Below are positions 8,133 through 9,249 of a stretch of DNA of 9,249 bases, piece after piece. Source of the DNA: Caulobacteraceae bacterium (GTDB lineage: Bacteria > Pseudomonadota > Alphaproteobacteria > Caulobacterales > Caulobacteraceae); assembly GCA_003136615.1 (NCBI GenBank), contig PLFA01000100.1, positions 1 through 9,249 on the forward strand, read 5' to 3'. The first letter of the stretch is position 1, and every line of letters begins with the position of its first letter. The translations under genes were made by a program, and so were the position numbers. Below the pieces are notes generated by a model. That model was given only the letters and a program-made list of their open reading frames with translations. It did no database searches and was not told where the DNA came from.

Positions 8133-8699
8133 TTACCCGGAGGTGGATAGCGGCTCTTTGATCCTGGCGGCTGCCAGTCGTTCCAGAAATCGCCCAACCT
8201 CCGCATCCCTATGCAGGACATCCTTTCCCTCGTCGTCCCAGCGGCGCAGGCGCACGGCGTCCGCAGCGCCGGGCCTGAGGGCGAAAGCCTCGGCCTCATC
8301 GGGGGGCATGGTCCCCCCTTGAAGGGAAAGACTGAGGCGCGACGCGGCGCTCAGGCGATCAAAATAGGTCGGTTCAATGGCACAGAGATAACGTTTGGCC
8401 TGGACGTGCAGGGCGATCGGGGCAGTGACCTCAGGACCAAAGCCGCGCGATAGCCACATGGCGCCCAGGGCCTCATGCGCGAGGTCCCGACCATCCCCGG
8501 GGGCACTCTTTGAGTCCGGATGGAGAAAATGACCCACATCATGGAGAAACGCGGCGGCGATAAGATGGGGCGGCGCCTCCTCCGCCTCAGCCAAAAGCGC
8601 CGTCTGCACCATGTGGCTCTGAAGCGAGACACCCTCGCCATAATGATCGGCCCCATGCCGGGCGAAAAGCTCGCGGATTTCCTTCAAGATGTCCCGCAT
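8133..8699 (-). CDS. HD-domain protein related to PhnZ-type mixed-valent diiron oxygenases
   Basis: Predicted soluble HD-fold metalloprotein of 188 residues. I chose ATG 8699 because GGAG lies 8 nt upstream and the length matches PhnZ (about 190); the frame stays open to ATG 8786 or TTG 8792, adding about 30 unmatched residues. H29, H53-D54 (FLHDVGH), H75, H98 and D155 (RRWDD) line up with the six Fe ligands I recall for PhnZ, H34, H58-D59, H80, H104 and D161, with near-identical spacing. K102 in HVQAKRYL and the LQGGTM stretch also match. PhnZ cleaves the C-P bond of 2-amino-1-hydroxyethylphosphonate using O2. E22 fits PhnZ E27, but the position of the iron-capping Y24 holds His19, with Tyr20 beside it. 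No phosphonate gene is present in the window, so substrate and even oxygenase activity are uncertain; it could be a hydrolytic HD protein. Convergent with the efflux operon. Confidence 0.82.
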   Translation of the reverse strand: MRDILKEIRELFARHGADHYGEGVSLQSHMVQTALLAEAEEAPPHLIAAAFLHDVGHFLHPDSKSAPGDGRDLAHEALGAMWLSRGFGPEVTAPIALHVQAKRYLCAIEPTYFDRLSAASRLSLSLQGGTMPPDEAEAFALRPGAADAVRLRRWDDEGKDVLHRDAEVGRFLERLAAARIKEPLSTSG

Positions 8700-9038
8700 T
8701 GCCCAGGCTCCAGTCTGCGTCTCAACGCGCTCGCGCGGTCCCCAGAGATCATGGGTCAGGACCCGGCCGCCGCGCAGCGCCGTCATAAACAAAGTCTAGC
8801 ACAGTCCTTTTCAAGGCGGGATCGCGACCCCTCTTGGGCGATCATGCGGCCGACCAAGCTTGCCGCGAATCCCCGCCAGGCGCCCATTTTACGCTGCATA
8901 TTCTGATCTTTAACGGCGCCAATTCATCAGTACTCATAGTAACAAAAGGTCGTATTTGGCCGTCTGGAAATCTTTTTCCGCGTCCATGAGATGCATTGTC
9001 ACGGAAATATCATCGAGTGCCGCTACGAAGTCACGACG

Positions 9039-9060
9039 GAAGCCAGAATTCGCGGGCTTC
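9039..9060. repeat. Inverted repeat in the leader of the last gene
   Basis: GAAGCC (9039-9044) and GGCTTC (9055-9060) are perfect 6-bp arms around a 10-nt loop that contains GAATTC. No T-run follows, so it is not an obvious terminator. It may be a protein-binding site or an RNA hairpin, and it lies about 100 nt ahead of the start codon at 9161. Confidence 0.4.
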
Positions 9061-9076
9061 TGATTGACGTGACCTA

Positions 9077-9130
9077 ACTTAACTGCGTTCGCAACGGAGT
9101 GCGAAGCTCCCGTTGAAGCGTCTGTTAAGT
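9077..9130. repeat. Nested inverted repeat just upstream of the exported-protein gene
   Basis: ACTTAAC (9077-9083) and GTTAAGT (9124-9130) are perfect 7-bp inverted arms 40 nt apart. Inside them CAACGG (9092-9097) pairs with CCGTTG (9110-9115), and alternatively TTCGC (9088-9092) can pair with GCGAA (9101-9105). The whole element ends 30 nt before ATG 9161. It could be an operator with two half-sites, or a leader RNA able to switch between two inner hairpins. No known riboswitch consensus was recognised. Confidence 0.45.
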
Positions 9131-9160
9131 AAAATCTGTGGCGACCCGGGGGGTTATCTC

Positions 9161-9249
9161 ATGCGACATAAGTATATGGTGTCCTGCGCAATGGCCGCGA
9201 TTCTTGCTGGCTGTGCGGGTGTTAGCGTGGCGAATGCGGCGGATACGAC
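9161..9249 (+). CDS. N-terminus of an exported protein (partial; possibly a TonB-dependent receptor)
   Basis: Only 29 codons are in the window. They read as a signal peptide: a positive start (MRHKY), a hydrophobic stretch (MVSCAMAAILAGCAGVSV) and a likely signal peptidase I site after ANA, with mature protein beginning ADT. LAGC at residues 15-18 also looks like a lipobox, so lipoprotein processing is possible. No canonical Shine-Dalgarno sequence is present; a run of six G (9148-9153) lies 7 nt before the ATG. Similar openings are common among TonB-dependent receptors of Caulobacterales and sphingomonads, and the long structured leader would suit a regulated receptor, but the domain itself is outside the window, so that identity is a guess. 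Confidence 0.55.
   Translation, partial: MRHKYMVSCAMAAILAGCAGVSVANAADT

Larger units (their letters stand above)
8700..9160. other. Intergenic region, AT-richer than the rest, no confident gene
   Basis: Separates the HD-domain gene from the exported-protein gene at the right edge. About 8885-9000 is markedly richer in A and T than the flanking genes, as expected of a promoter and leader region. It holds two inverted repeats, listed separately, and only short ORFs: a 38-codon one on the minus strand (8783-8899) and a 28-codon one on the plus strand (8991-9077). I see no convincing sigma-70 promoter. TTGACG at 9064-9069 matches a -35 box but has no -10 at a normal distance. TAGACT at 8798-8793 on the minus strand resembles a -10 box for the HD gene but lacks a well-spaced -35. 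Confidence 0.6.

Noticed and set aside
8793..8814. TTGAAA and TAGACT as a minus-strand promoter for the HD gene
   Set aside because: The spacing between the boxes is only 10 nt, too short for a standard sigma-70 promoter.
8991..9077. 28-codon plus-strand ORF starting MHCHGN before the last gene
   Set aside because: Too short to support, with no ribosome site, and ends at the inverted repeat. Probably chance.
9000..9160. Cobalamin riboswitch in the leader of the last gene
   Set aside because: I could not find the conserved B12-box sequence or the expected core; the hairpins alone are not enough.

Overview
This is a GC-rich window with strongly GC-biased third codon positions. It most likely comes from an alphaproteobacterium, probably Caulobacterales or a relative. 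That placement rests on gene order (glmU divergent from gph, with gph followed by a tRNA-Val) and on general sequence style. It is an inference, not a match to a named genome.

Layout. On the minus strand, 1-1116 is the first 372 codons of glmU, which runs off the left edge. No complete ORF shows it because its stop lies outside the window, but the reading frame is unambiguous. After a 127-nt divergent gap comes gph (1244-1951, +), a HAD phosphatase. It is followed by a well-formed promoter (1971-1999) and tRNA-Val(CAC) at 2019-2093. About 200 nt of non-coding DNA leads into a compact three-gene efflux operon on the plus strand: a lipoprotein membrane fusion protein (about 2299-3495), an AcrB/MexB-type RND pump (3511-6702) and an OprM/NodT-type outer membrane channel lipoprotein (6699-8120). 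The first two are 15 nt apart and the last two overlap by 4 nt. Tail to tail with the operon, 12 nt away, is a minus-strand HD-domain protein (8133-8699). It resembles the PhnZ family of mixed-valent diiron oxygenases. Next is a gene-poor stretch of about 460 nt (8700-9160), AT-richer than the rest and containing inverted repeats. At the right edge (9161-9249, +) is the start of an exported protein.

How the genes work together. The efflux genes encode one complete tripartite machine: the RND trimer exports hydrophobic compounds using the proton gradient, the fusion protein bridges the periplasm and the OprM-like trimer forms the outer duct. No local TetR/MarR-type regulator is visible, which is unusual for this kind of operon. 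glmU supplies UDP-GlcNAc for peptidoglycan and lipopolysaccharide, and gph is likely a housekeeping phosphatase.

I see no mobile-element gene, CRISPR array or obvious new defence-type system. The points most worth a second look are the PhnZ-like protein, whose substrate-sensing tyrosine appears replaced and which has no phosphonate genes beside it, and the structured leader before the last gene.
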